A stretch of DNA of 64,000 bases from Maylandia zebra (GCF_041146795.1 NC_135172.1:16813123-16877122); one strand, 5' to 3'; positions 27,412 through 38,800 are shown, counted from the stretch's first letter. The notes: generated from the letters alone by a model not told the origin. Numbers and translations: made by a program.

Positions 27412-29625
27412 TTACACTCGGGCACACTCTAAGCAGTGGTTCAGGTACTCTGCAGCTTTTGTGTCACTGAACGTGGCGAGGCACTGCGGGCACTGCAACT
27501 CTGACATGCCTGGGTGTTCATTCCAGGCAGAGTTTGGGGTTGCCGCCGCAGCTGCAGGTTGCTGGTGCTTCTGGTGCTGCTGCCGCCTCTCAGCAGTGGT
27601 CCTCAACAGAGGCTCTGACGTGTCTTTACTTCGCTTTGAGGAGATCCTGTGTCCTATGTGCACGTGACACAAGGGAACCACGTCTCTGCTCTCTCTGCTA
27701 GCTCCCTGCTGAAGATAGGGAGGCACGTACACTGTCAGCACAAGCTACACGTACTGGACGGTGGTAACAAGTAAAAGGAAGTCCGTGCTTCTGTCGAGGC
27801 ACTCATGCACCTAAGTGCAGGGCTGTTGTCTCACCTGTTTGTGCAGCTGCTGTTTTAGCTGAGAAACCTGCTCCTTCAGGGCATCAATCTGGCCCTGCGC
27901 TCGCTCCCTGTCCGCACGCTCTGACTTAAAGTCATCAGTGTAGATAAGAACCTTAGGAAGCAAAAAAAAAAAGTTAAAAAAAAAAAAATTCTCTTTCACA
28001 TTTAGTTTCATATTTAGTTATTTGACACTATAACCACGCTTAACAGAACTCAGCCAATCACCAGGCATGAAATCGCACCAACCTGTTGCTCAAGTGTCTG
28101 AATTTGCTCCTTGTCTTGTCTTCTGATGTCATCCATTTCTCTAGCAAGCCGTGCACACTCCCTCATTTTCTCCTCCAGTAAGCCGTTGAGCCTGGAAATC
28201 TCCTGATGAAGCAATCCAGTGTTGGTGGAGCCCATCGCAGGCATCAAGCCCTGCCCGGTGCTGTCCTTCAGCCTCTGACATAAACCTCTTATATAGTCCT
28301 CCCTGCTGGAGTCATACTTCTGCCACTGAGTATTCAGGCTTTGTACCTAAAAGGAAATTGAAAAAAACAAAACGTCACACCTTCGATCATGCACCATGTT
28401 TTATATTCCACCACTGGAGTGTTAATATTGTGTGCAAAAGTAATTGAAATGTGTTTCCTTAAGGACATAATCAGATCACATGTCTATTTTTTTTTCCTGA
28501 CTGATTTCAGACAACACTAATGAGACTCACATATGCCACACGCTGCTTTAGCTGTTGATTCTCCTCCTGAAGCTGACGGATTTGGGCATTAACACTACCC
28601 ATCTCAGAGGACTCTGGCACCTGTAAAAGATTAGAAAACAGAGGTTACAACAGGACCCTGAAAAGTTGAAAACAAACAGCTGTATTATAAAGCTATTTAA
28701 AAAAGAAATTACAAAAGCAACTGGTGACTTCTAAAAGCATTTACACACCTCTGCATTCTTTTGCGTAAGGGCCACATCTTCCACTTCTCCTCCTCCCCTT
28801 TTGTCTTTCTCCAGTCTCGCCATCAGCTCCTGGCACACCTTAACAGTTGCACCGAGCTGCCTGCGTAGCTGGTCGGCCTCCTCGGCCAGGGAGGTACAGA
28901 GGACACTTCTGGTGGCCTCAGCCTGCTCCCTCTCCTGCAAGGCTACCCGTAGCCTTTGGATCTCCCGGTCCTTCTCGTGGTCCGGCTGACATCTGATGGT
29001 CTCCAGCTCCAGCTCTTTCTCCCTGAGCTGAGTGTTCAGCCTCTGGATCTCCTGAGGAACAATGATGACAGATTCATGGCATGGCAACAACAGCTTGCAA
29101 CTGATATGTCAGATATGCTCTATGTTTTGTTCCCTGAACACTTCTGCAGTAGAGACTGTAAAATGAACGCGTCACAGTAGACAGCAGCTTACAGTTCAGG
29201 GTAACAAACTGATATATAAAAAAAAATCTATATATGGTTATAAATCACTGATTAGAGCTGTAGGGAGAAACATCGACTGTGTACAATCATCAGCATGTTT
29301 TTACCTCAGCTTGTCGGGCTGCCTTCAAGTCCCCTTCGTTCTTCTTCTGTTTTAGTTTGCATATTTCATTGAGTAAACTCTCCACCAAAGAGTTGGACGG
29401 ACTGATGAGCACAGACTCCTTATCTCCCACCGTCATGTAGAGCCTCTCGTGTCTCCCCAGCCTGGCTTTTAAATCTGCAATAACACCGTCCTTTACAGAG
29501 ATCTGTCTGTTCAGAAGGTCTATTTCCTGCCGCGTCTCATGATACAGAGTATTAAGCACGCTGTAACTCCGCATTTTGTCTCTGAGCATGTCGTTATCCG
29601 TGGTGTTTATACTGACGTTATCCAT
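27412..29625 (-). CDS. tnip2: TNIP2 (ABIN-2), TNFAIP3-interacting protein 2, six exons
   Basis: Coding exons in order: 29625-29305, 29051-28749, 28620-28531, 28346-28083, 27951-27835, 27708-27412. All are phase 0 and total 463 residues (human is about 429). The start chosen is the ATG at 29625 (MDNVSINTT); the frame is open upstream but only with non-ATG codons. Most of the protein is coiled coil. The ABIN homology/UBAN ubiquitin-binding motif is in exon 5 (YTDDFKSERADRERAQ). The C-terminus carries a zinc-finger-like CPQC...H...C module in the last exon (SELQCPQC to LECARV). Known role of the family: binds A20/TNFAIP3, linear and K63 ubiquitin and the TPL2 kinase, and dampens NF-kB signalling in the cytoplasm. 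For exon 6 the acceptor at 27709 was chosen because the nearer AG at 27732 would put a stop in frame. Confidence 0.95.
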
Positions 29626-29770
29626 TGCGGGTTTTGTAGACTTTGACAGACGCACCAGTCTCTTAAAAATCCAGCATTTGACGCCTCTGCCTCGAGCCCC
29701 GTGTCTTTAGAAAAAGACCGTCGTCAATTGTCTCAAATTTGGCTCATCAGAGAATAATATCCCCCGAACC

Positions 29771-29792
29771 GGGGATTTCCTAGGGAACTTCC
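29771..29792. promoter_or_regulatory. Two adjacent NF-kB-type sites upstream of tnip2
   Basis: GGGGATTTCC at 29771-29780 and GGGAACTTCC at 29783-29792 both fit GGGRNNYYCC and lie 146-168 bp upstream of the tnip2 ATG, inside the expected promoter/5' UTR. Negative feedback by NF-kB on its own inhibitors is well known for TNFAIP3 and TNIP1; its action here is inferred from motif and position. Confidence 0.5.
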
Positions 29793-32039
29793 CCGCGGAG
29801 TTTTTTGAGCTTCGTCAAAAAGGAGCCATGCTTGTGTTCAAAAAGGTTCACTGTAGATATCCACAGGTAGAAAAAAAAACATTTTATAGCGTCTTGGCAC
29901 AACTTGGTAAACAAAGAAACATATATTTTAAATGTAGCTAAAAGTTTAAGCTAGGTCTCTTAAAGGCTGAAAAAAAGAGAGACGATTGCTGCTTTCAATT
30001 ACGTCGGAAAATCTACTACTCCTAGTTAGAGCGAACAAAAATTAAGTTATGTAAAAAAAAATGTTTACCGGTGTTTTATTAGTGCCACCATTATTATAAG
30101 GATGCATAGCTTTGGCTTAAAAGGGAGAAAAGGGAATGGCTTGCACTTTAGTCAACTTTATTTTATACAACCCAAATGCTGCTTGCTGTTGGTTTCTACA
30201 GAAAGTATAAACTATAATATTGAAAGGAATATCAGATTATACTAAATGAAAAACGCTAATTTCCCAGCGGTAGTTTACCGGGTTTTTACACATTCAGTCC
30301 CCTAAAAGTCACATTAGGGCATTTACTCGTAGTGTCATAACAAATTCCCCATGCGCGCCACTCATTTTTGTCAGGCTTTAATTTTTCCCACAGCTTTAAA
30401 TGCACCGCAATGCATTGTCATTCAAAGAATTACGCATTAAGGACCACACCGGTGCCGTATTAATGGCTGATTTTAGGATGCAGCGGTCTATGACTGAACA
30501 TTGTCATCCCGTTTTTGTGTGTGTTTGTTTGGTTTTTGTTCTGAAATTTTGGGAAGTGACACAATGTCTCTTACGGTAGCAAATCAAGAATTTACCCAAG
30601 CTGTACTGGAAGCAGCTCCAGTTCATGGTGACCTCTTGGTACTGCAAACTGGGAATACTCATGAATAAACGGATCGTGATCTTTACTTTTCTTATGCATT
30701 TTCTCTTTTTTAAGTGCTACCTAAAAAAGGGTTCACTACAAAAACGTAATTACACATGGATGACAAAGAACACCACTGATTCCAAATTAATTCATTATAC
30801 TTGTTGTTGCAGTTTGTAGCTGGCTTTATTTTTATGCAATTTTGTATAAAATACAGATGTAACACATACTGTTGAATCATGGACTGATGTGCTTTTAGCA
30901 ATGAATGTGTGCTTTGGATGTATAGTCTTAATACGGGTCCCAAGAACCTAGATATTTATGTGGAGGTAATAAATAAATAAATACACCCAATAGAGTACAG
31001 TGTGTGTAATCGTTTAGCTGAAACGGTTCCAAGTTTACGTGTGTAACCTTTTTCTCAGACACTTTAAACAAAATGCACAGTAACTAGCATATATAGGTCA
31101 CACTTACTACATGTGCTCCATTTAGGTTCATCGCTGGACTACAAGAAGAGTGTACTAAGCATTATCGGGTCAAAATGAAACTACTGTCTAGACAGTAGGA
31201 GTACCGAGTTAAAGACCAAGAGTGTTCATCAGTTGTATTGGCCAGTGGGGAGTCCCAGGTATTTCTGGGTCAATCACACCAAGAGACATGAGAGGTGTGA
31301 AGCTTAATGTCTTTTAATGTCACATGGCAGTCATGTGACGCTTGTTACAACAGCAAGAATTGAGGTGTAAAGTGTGTAAAAAATTGTAGGAAGGTGGGAA
31401 GAAGTGTCAGGGTGGAAACTAACTGATTCCACAAAAGATTCTGTCTATAAAAAAACCTAATGCTGACCTGAATCACTTCAGTTCTCTATGGCCTTCTTTT
31501 ACAGTCTCATCCTAGCAACACCACCCCTTCTTATTGATGATTCACACCTTCATTCATGTGATTGGCAAGTCTCAGAACTCATGTGACAGTAAAATGTCTG
31601 GGACTTCCTGAAAGAGTCATCGGTTGACACCTTGTGAACAGGTGGCAAAACACCTTAAACACCATTCATGTTAAGTAGTACATTAACTTGTAGAATGGAA
31701 ATATATAAACTTCAGAGTTTCCGCTATGAAAAGAGGCTTTGTTAAGTACTTGTTGCAATGCCGAAACAGTAAGTCCATGGAAAATGAAGCACCAACAGTT
31801 ATAATAATCATGTAAGCGTTATGCCCCCATAACACTTACACGATAACACTTTAAAGATCAGTAGTTAAATATATCTGTGGTCTGGTGCCTCTTTCCAAGG
31901 TTAGTGCTTAAAGCTTCCTCAAGCCGGGTGCAGCACTGACAAAGATTCATTGTCGGCATGAATATTGTGGCAATTTCTCTCAACTTTTCTTTTCCAGGGT
32001 GGAATGATTGTACAGCATACATTTCAATGACGCAAAAAA
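29793..32039. other. Upstream region of tnip2, no gene seen
   Basis: AT-rich sequence without an exon-like frame. A near-perfect small inverted repeat (GTAAGCGTTAT / ATAACACTTAC around a C5 loop) is at about 31813-31840. No repeat family is recognised. Confidence 0.6.
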
Positions 32040-33240
32040 CACAAATTGAAAGTATACGTTTGAATTTATTTAGGATTTTCTGTAATCCACACAGATTAAC
32101 AATTAGACATATAGGCTCAAATACATGCATATACGCAAATTTAAATGTCCCTTAGTAAGTTACACCTCGGTGCTTTGGGCAGCCATCAACAACTTTCTGG
32201 CATAATTCTGGCTGGATATTTGACTGCTCTTCTTGGCAGAATCCTGCTTTATCCATTCAAAATCCATTTTTGATGTGTGTTTGGGACCGTAGTCCCAAAC
32301 TTGGATCCAATTGTCTAAGTTTCAACCATCTAGCTCTTGATTTGAGGGAAAGGTGTAGATTTGGAGATAGTCCTCCTCTTTCATTATTCCATCCACTTTG
32401 TGCAATGTACCAGTACCACTGGCAGCAAAACAGCCACAGAGCATGATGCTACCCCACCATACTTGACAGTTGGTACAGTATTCTTAGATTTGAAAGCCTC
32501 ACCTTTACTCCTCCAAACCTCCTCTTATCAGTGTGCCTAAATAGCTCAATCTTTGTCTCATCTGGCCATAAAACCTTTCTCCACAAAGTATTTGGCTCGT
32601 CCAAGTGGGCAGCTGCAAATTGCACTCGAACTTGAAGGTTCTGATTTTGGAGCAGGGGCTTCTTCCTTGGTTGGCACCCTCTCAGTCCACGATGATGTAA
32701 AACTCTTTAAATGCTGGTATTCCAATAGTGTTTCCAGTTCATGGCAGGCTTGGTGGTTCCGGGGTCGTTCTTGAATATCTCAACCAATTTCCTTTCATCT
32801 AAGAGTGATGCTCTTCTTCCAGACCTTGGCAAAGTGGTGACACATAAAAATAATTTGTACTTGTGTACAACTGTTTGAACTGGTGCTCTTGGAATTTGCA
32901 GTTGGGTAGAAATGGCCCCAAGAGACCTTCCAAACTTGTATTCTCACTTCTTAGATTTTCATTGAGTTTCTTGGACTTTCCCATTTTTCTGAGTATTGGT
33001 CAATCCAATTAGTGCCAACAAATAAATCCTTTCTATGCTCTATGCTGGTAAAAAGAAACTGTCAGCGGTTATTAATCATGTATGATCACTAATGAGAAGT
33101 TAATAGGCCTTGGCCTAGTCAAGGTAAAAACACTGTGGAATCTTCAGCACCAGTTATTAAAAGATTTAAGTGAGTCCATGTATAATATTTTGCCTGTGTT
33201 TATTTTGTTGATTAAAGAAAATCAAAATCAATTCAAACTT
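32040..33240 (-). pseudogene. Degenerate Tc1-like transposon, minus strand
   Basis: Translating the minus strand gives broken pieces of a Tc1-type transposase. It starts with MGKSKKLNENLRSE near 32984, then a GQMRQRLS-like corrupted DET region near 32560, then a GGGxIMLxGCFAASGTGT segment near 32440, with stops and frame changes between them. Weakly similar ends are still visible: GTTTGAATTTATTTAGG near 32060 against the reverse complement of the sequence near 33211-33239. The original would encode a cut-and-paste DDE transposase; this copy is dead. Confidence 0.75.
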
Positions 33241-33258
33241 GTGCACCCAGTTCTTTAA

Positions 33259-33552
33259 ATGGTAAATGGCCTGCATTTGTATAGCGCTTTACTAGTCCCT
33301 AAGGACCCCAAAGCGCTTTACACACACAGGTAATGGCAAGCTACCTTGTAGCCACAGCTGCCCTGGGGCGCACTGACAGAGGCGAGGCTGCCAGACACTG
33401 GCGCCACCGGGCCCTCTGACCACCACCAGTAGGCAAACATGAGGTTAGTATTTTGCCCAAGGATATTTGGCATGCAGCCAGGAGGCAGCCTGGGATCGAA
33501 CCACCGACCTTCTGATTAGTGGCTGACCTGCTCTGCCACCTGAGCTACAGCC
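33259..33552 (-). repeat. tRNA-derived SINE, minus strand
   Basis: On the minus strand the head begins GGCTGTAGCTCAGG. An A box (TAGCTCAGGTGG) is at 33547-33536 and a B box (GGTTCGATCCC) at 33502-33492, i.e. an intact pol III internal promoter. The body ends in the GCGCTATACAAATGCAGGCC tail of a widespread fish repeat. A second, older copy is at about 62219-62432. Confidence 0.8.
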
Positions 33553-33559
33553 AGCGTCC

Positions 33560-33596
33560 ATTGTACAGCGTGCATTAAAGATGCACGCTGTACAAT
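33560..33596. repeat. Perfect 16-bp inverted repeat with 5-nt loop
   Basis: ATTGTACAGCGTGCAT, a TAAAG spacer, then the exact reverse complement. It sits 7 bp beyond the 5' end of the SINE at 33259-33552. Confidence 0.85.
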
Positions 33597-34879
33597 CCTT
33601 CCATCTTGAAAAAAGAAAAGTTCAACGAAATCATTAAAAAGTCGGTTTTCGTCATTGAATATGATGGTTGGCTGTTGCCTGATAACCTAAAACAGAGGTC
33701 TTCAGGTTTTGTTGGTCTTATATGGCCACTGATGGTCTTCTGCTCAGTGCAGGAAAGCTGTGTATTTGCTGTGGACTACCATAATCCACCATCATAATAA
33801 AATTATATAGTACCGTATATTTTATTTTTGTTACAGCATTCGATGAACTTCCAAGAGTGTGCTTTAACATTTATCGGTTGCTATTTAAAGATGAAGTGAG
33901 TCTTTTTCTGTTGTGACCTTTAGCGTTAGCCCACTTTTGGTAGGTCACTTGTGGCGAATGAAATAACTTTCTGTGGTATTGACCACGCTATTTGTGATCA
34001 TGTGTGTGGGTGTGGGTCTCCATTTGTACTTGGACATTTGTGTGTTTACTTTACTTTGAGAACCCTTTTGTGGTTTAGGACCACGCTTTATGTGACAGTT
34101 TGCGTTGTGGTGGCAACAGATTCCTTTTGCCTACTGTTACATGTTGCTATGTTTGTTTGATGTGTGGTAGTAACTTGGTTTGTGGCTTTTATGTCGACCT
34201 TTTCATGGGTCTTGGGTTATTATTTTCTGTGTTCAGTATAGACCTTTGGTAAGGTATCATGTGCTGGGGCTTTTCCTGTGTCGGCTCAGGAATTTGTTAG
34301 GTCACCTGTTGCTTCATTTGGTGATTGGAAAAATTTGGAAAGAACACTTATTTTCCAGTTTCCCCTTCCCTTTTTCTCTTTTAGATCTCTGACATCAAGG
34401 GCTAGACCACACTGCTGGTCAGGAGTGGGGAATTAGGTTTCCCAAGTGGCCACGTGAGAACTGGGGACGATAAGGTGAACTTAGTTCTGCTCAATATTAG
34501 ATGAACTGCCCACCCCTGATCTAGAGGGTGTTTGTCCTTTCTCTTTCTTTAATTTATGAGCCGGGACATAAGAGAAAATAGCTCCTCAAGTGAAAATATT
34601 AATCTTTTCATCATGAATGTAAGAAGCCTTTAGATTGAGTGATCAAAGATGAAAGAGAAAATCAAAAATAATGAACATTTACTAGTGTCAGTTGTTCTTT
34701 ATCTGCCTTTTAAACACCGATTGATTGGAGCTTCATGTGATTTAAAAAAAATTACTAAAGGTGTTGAATAAACCTCAATGTGTTCAGAAGCAAATCTTAC
34801 AATTAATTTTATGGATCTTATAACTGTTAACTTTTTAAATATTTAAATGTTAAAATACAAACTGGCATCGTTACACTTG
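33597..34879. other. Spacer between repeats, no gene seen
   Basis: GT-rich sequence with several frames of 60-70 codons that lack any recognisable similarity. No repeat family is assigned. Confidence 0.5.
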
Positions 34880-35791
34880 CTGGTCACTGTATTAGGTACA
34901 GCTTGCTAGTATCTGGTTGGACCCCTTTTTGCCCCCAGAAATGCTTTAATTCTTCATGACGCGGATTCAACAAGGTGCTGGAAACATTCCTTAGAGATAT
35001 CAGCCCATATTGACGTGATAGCATTGCTGCAGATTTGTCGGCTGCACACTGAGACTATGATCCGGTGACCGTGGAGACCATTTGAGTACAGTGTACAGTG
35101 TGAGAACATGACATGGTATGTGGCATAGTTATTCTGCTGGGAGCAGCCATCAAAAGATACTTAAGTAGGCTGTGGCCCAAAGTGTGCCAAGAAAATGCAC
35201 ACCACCACTACACAAGCAGCAGCCTCAACCATTGTTTTCATGCTTTCATTATGTTTATGCTAAATCTGGATCCTATCAGCCGAATGTTGCAAAGGAAATT
35301 AAAACTCATCATACCAGGCGACCTTTTTCCAGTCTTCTGTTGCCAGTTTTGGTGAGCCTGGTCAAATTGTAGTCTCAGTTTCCTGTTTTTAGTTGACAGA
35401 AGTGGTTCCCACTTCTGCTGATGCAGCCCACCACAGGTGTACATTTGACATGTTGTGCATTCAGAGATGTTCTTCTGTGTACTTTGGTTCTAACAAGTTG
35501 CTATTATTTTTGCTGGATATTTTCTCTTTTTTGGACCATTCTCTGTAAAACCCAGTGATGGCTGTTTTGGAAAACCCCAGCAGATCAGCAGCTTCTGAAA
35601 TATTCACAAATGCCATGTTCAAACACGCTTAAATCACCTTTCTTCCTCATTCTGATGCTCGGTTTGAACTTCACCAGGTCATCTTGACCATGCCTATGTG
35701 CCTAAATACGCTAACGTGCTGCCACGTGATTGGCTGATGAGATGTTTGCATAGAGGAGAATCTGAACAGGTGTACCTAACAAAGTGGCCGG
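34880..35791. mobile_element. Non-autonomous DNA transposon with terminal inverted repeats
   Basis: The left end CTGGTCACTGTATTAGGTAC is an imperfect inverse of the right end (reverse complement CCGGCCACTTTGTTAGGTAC). The roughly 910-bp interior has no transposase frame. The family (ends with CACTTTRTTAGGTACAC) is common in fish genomes, but I cannot name its superfamily with confidence. A 3' fragment of the same family is at 63753-63900. Confidence 0.7.
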
Positions 35792-35837
35792 TGAGTGCAT
35801 ATCCAGTGATCTATGATCAGATTTTTAACAGTGAATT

Positions 35838-35852
35838 CCGCTAGATGGCAGT
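35838..35852 (+). promoter_or_regulatory. CTCF-like site
   Basis: CCGCTAGATGGCAGT matches CCASYAGRKGGCRSY at 14 of 15 positions. It lies about 1.4 kb past the sfrp2 stop codon. Confidence 0.4.
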
Positions 35853-36891
35853 GTTAAATCAGTATGTTTCTCTATCCTATAGCTGTGGGATCAAGATTAT
35901 TTTAAAGTAGGAAAACGACCTCTCTCCTGTGCACAGCAATGGACCGGCTCATTTCAAATATTAACTTTGTATCTTTTAATTGCTGCAAACTTTACACAAG
36001 AATAAATGACAGTATTTGATATTTACACTGTAATACATCCAAAATGACTTATGTTTCAAGCACACACACACAGACACACAGTTACTTGCATTTACCAAAC
36101 TACCTGCTCATCAAAACCGTCCAATCATCAATACCAAGAAGCAGTTTGCGTCACTCAGAATGAAGATGCAAAGTTGAATGTTTACATGACACATGAGTGT
36201 CTAGGAGTAAAAAAATATTTTTATCATATGGTGGTAGAAAATTATGCAGTTGCTCAAGTACAAAACGTTTACCAAGAATTATTAAAATACTGAACGGGAA
36301 GAGAATATAGCCAGCTATCTCTCATTTGAGGAAATGGTAGGAATACAAAACTACAAATATTTGCTGTATGCTTCGCGCTAGGCACCCCTGGATCACAGCT
36401 TTAATCGCTGGGCACTGTGTAAAATGAATCCGCGTTAGCATCTGAGGCAGAAGTGACTTTCTATAAGATGAGAATACATTGTTAACTTAATCCAAGCAGT
36501 ACATCACCAGATCTGTTGCTGCTGATCTCAAAGCTGTCCAGGTCTGCGTGTTGTTGTTGATTTTAAATGGGGCTTTTATAGAAATGACGGCTAAAAAAAC
36601 CAATAATGTTAAAAGATTTAACACCTGATTTGACCTCCTGGAAAAGATGAGAAAAACGCCCTAAAAGTCTGACGAGCTCACTCTGTGAGCTTTACCAGGA
36701 TGACACATCTGCCAGTGATAAGTAGAGTCAGTCATTTTCAAATCCTGGACTCAAAGCTTTGCTAGTTTTCACTCTCTCCGTGTAAGTTGTGATTGCTCTG
36801 GACCTTGGACAGCAGCTGAGTGCAATTAACTGTAACTGATGGGGCCGCAGCAAAGACCATTCGCTGGGGAGGGACGCACAGTTTGAAATTG

Positions 36892-36906
36892 GCAGCTAGG
36901 GGGCAC
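36892..36906 (+). promoter_or_regulatory. Weaker CTCF-like site
   Basis: CAGCTAGGGGGCACC matches the same consensus at 13 of 15 positions, in the same orientation as the site at 35838. Confidence 0.3.
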
Positions 36907-37010
36907 CAATGTTACCGGTGCGTACAAACTGAATGGACGTCTGTCTGGAAGTCTGATTTTCACAATAAAAACCACAGTTATAGTTTTAGAGTCAAATAAA
37001 AGATTTTTGG

Positions 37011-37266
37011 TTTATTCAAGCGTGTTTATCTATACTTTATACCCCATTTCAACTTCTTCTTCTTTTTAAACATTATCTGTATTCAATGATAAACCAATGA
37101 GAGAAACAGTAAGCTGTGCGTCCTCTGGGGCCAGGCAAACGTCTTTGCTGCGCTCTAGAGCAGAAAAACCAGAACTGCGACCACAAAAGAAGGACTCCCT
37201 CAACAAAACTTGACCTTCAACCTTAACATGCAGGTACCCACCCCACCTCTTCCTCCCCCCTCTTCC
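37011..37266 (-). other. Probable sfrp2 3' UTR
   Basis: Follows the TAG at 37269-37267. A minus-strand AATAAA lies at 37016-37011, giving a short 3' UTR of about 250 nt. Confidence 0.5.
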
Positions 37267-38562
37267 CTAGCACTGTAACTTGCGGACGCTGCGTGAAATC
37301 CTTTTAAACTCGCGCTGTCCCTTCTGCCAGCGCTTCAGAGAGGTGATGACCAGATGGCCATCCATCTTCTGGCCCATGACGAGGTATGCGGCGTTGATGT
37401 CGTCCATCTCCTCGCAGATACACTGCAGCCCGTCCTTCAGCCACAGCGCCGTCTTCCTGAGGTCTCGCTCCGTCACGCCGTTCACCATGTAGATTGCCTT
37501 GCTCTTCGTGTCCGGCACTATTTTGGTGTCGCCGTTGATGTAGGCGATCTCCTTCACTTTGATTTTCAGAGCTTTAGTGCATGCAGAACGAAGAAAGAGA
37601 GCGAGAGATGAAGGAAATGCTCACTTATGAAAGACGTGGGAAATCCATGCAGGGGTGCAGGCCTAACTGATTCTCCTCTTCATGCTGCCCTGAGACAACT
37701 CGGCGAGCTCTCAGGGGCCCCTAAGCTATGCTGACCTTGATGTACTAATGCTCTGATGCATGGGTTGGGGAGACTTACCAAAGTCATTTTTGCAGAGGTT
37801 CTCAACAATTTCGTTGTCATTTTCATCAGTTTCCTTGCAAGCATCGCACACCCTGGGCGCTGAAACGGGAATCAAATGAGGCAAATATTAAAAAATGATT
37901 TGTGCATTTACTAAATATACATGACTAGAACACATGCGTCGATTTTAATTTTTTTGTTTAACTTTTTTTTTTTTTATGAAGCTGCAAATATGTGTGAATT
38001 TTGAGCCAGTGTGCCTCAAAGTGAATTTGGGATTCATGCAGAATGTTTGCGCCTGGTTACCCTCTTTGGTGGCTGGCGCAAAGCTGTCGATTCTTGCAGG
38101 CGGTATGCACAGGTCATTGTCGAGTGGGAAGCGCTCGCAGTCCAGCATCTTTGGCCACGGAAAGCCAAAGGCGGACATCACGGGCGCGCAGCCGCGCTTG
38201 ACGTTTTCACAGAGAGACCTGCACGGCTGTATGGGCTCGTCCAAATCGTCCAGACAGACCGGAGCGAAAAGAGAGCAGAGGAACTTTCTCGTGTCCGGGT
38301 GACACTGTTTCTGGACCAGCGGGATCCAAGACGACGCTTGCTGCAGTACTTCGTTCATGGTTTCGTGTCCGAGCAGGTTCGGGAGGCGCATCTCCGTGTA
38401 CTCTATATCGTGGCAAAGCAGGAGATTTGCAGGGATTGCCTTGCAGTTGTTCTTCTTGTAGAATAGTTCATGCTGGCCGAAGTTATACAGTCCGTGGATT
38501 GCTTGCAGGCAGGGCATTGTTATCACCCACAGCACCGCCACGGTCGGAGTCAAAGCTCTCAT
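37267..38562 (-). CDS. sfrp2: Secreted frizzled-related protein 2 (or sfrp2-like paralogue)
   Basis: Three exons, 38562-38061, 37859-37779 and 37571-37267, total 888 nt and 295 residues, the same length as human SFRP2 as I recall it. A hydrophobic signal peptide covers about residues 1-22. The frizzled cysteine-rich domain has all ten cysteines (40, 50, 87, 96, 103, 114, 118, 125, 142, 152) and the diagnostic MRLPNLLGHETM and FLCSLFAPVC segments. Exon 2 holds the linker with VCDAC and LCKNDF. Exon 3 is the netrin-like domain, ending RISRSVRKLQC. The family is secreted and binds Wnt proteins outside the cell, modulating Frizzled signalling. Many fish carry both sfrp2 and sfrp2-like, and I cannot decide between them without a tree. 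The splice sites are consensus and the frame is intact. Confidence 0.95.
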
Positions 38563-38800
38563 GCTGTCTGGTGTATGTGAAAGTTTCAGGCTTTGGACGG
38601 AGCTTCTGTCAGTGGCAGGCTTCTACTGTGACAGGAGGTTTTCTTCCCGGCATGTCTGGGAGGAGTCTGTATAATATGCGCAAAGACCTCTTCATTCAGC
38701 ACATTTGGTTTTCCTCCTATCAGGTGAACCATGTGGACAAATTTGTCTTCTCGGTCAAAGATCCCCCCCCCCCCCCCCTCCCCGCGAAATTCTTACTCCT
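38563..38800 (-). promoter_or_regulatory. sfrp2 promoter region with TATA-like and poly-G elements
   Basis: On the minus strand a TATA-like ATATTATAC lies at about 38677-38669, roughly 110 bp upstream of the ATG. Further upstream is a run of 16 G, one A and 4 G (plus-strand C16-T-C4 at 38763-38783) that could form a G-quadruplex on the coding strand. The start site is not determined. Confidence 0.35.

Larger units (their letters stand above)
35792..37010. other. Intergenic, with two CTCF-like sites, next to the sfrp2 3' end
   Basis: No gene frame is recognisable. CTCF-like motifs occur at 35838-35852 and 36892-36906. A short ACAC-rich run is at about 36060-36078. Confidence 0.55.

Noticed and set aside
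31813..31840. Imperfect 11-bp inverted repeat around C5
   Set aside because: One mismatch and short arms; compatible with chance in AT-rich sequence.
33492..33547. tRNA-like A and B boxes as a tRNA gene
   Set aside because: They belong to a tRNA-derived SINE with a long unrelated body; the cloverleaf is not maintained and the tail is that of a dispersed repeat.
38011..38466. 151-codon plus-strand frame over sfrp2 exon 1
   Set aside because: Antisense shadow of the frizzled domain exon; it lacks any protein similarity that I can recognise.
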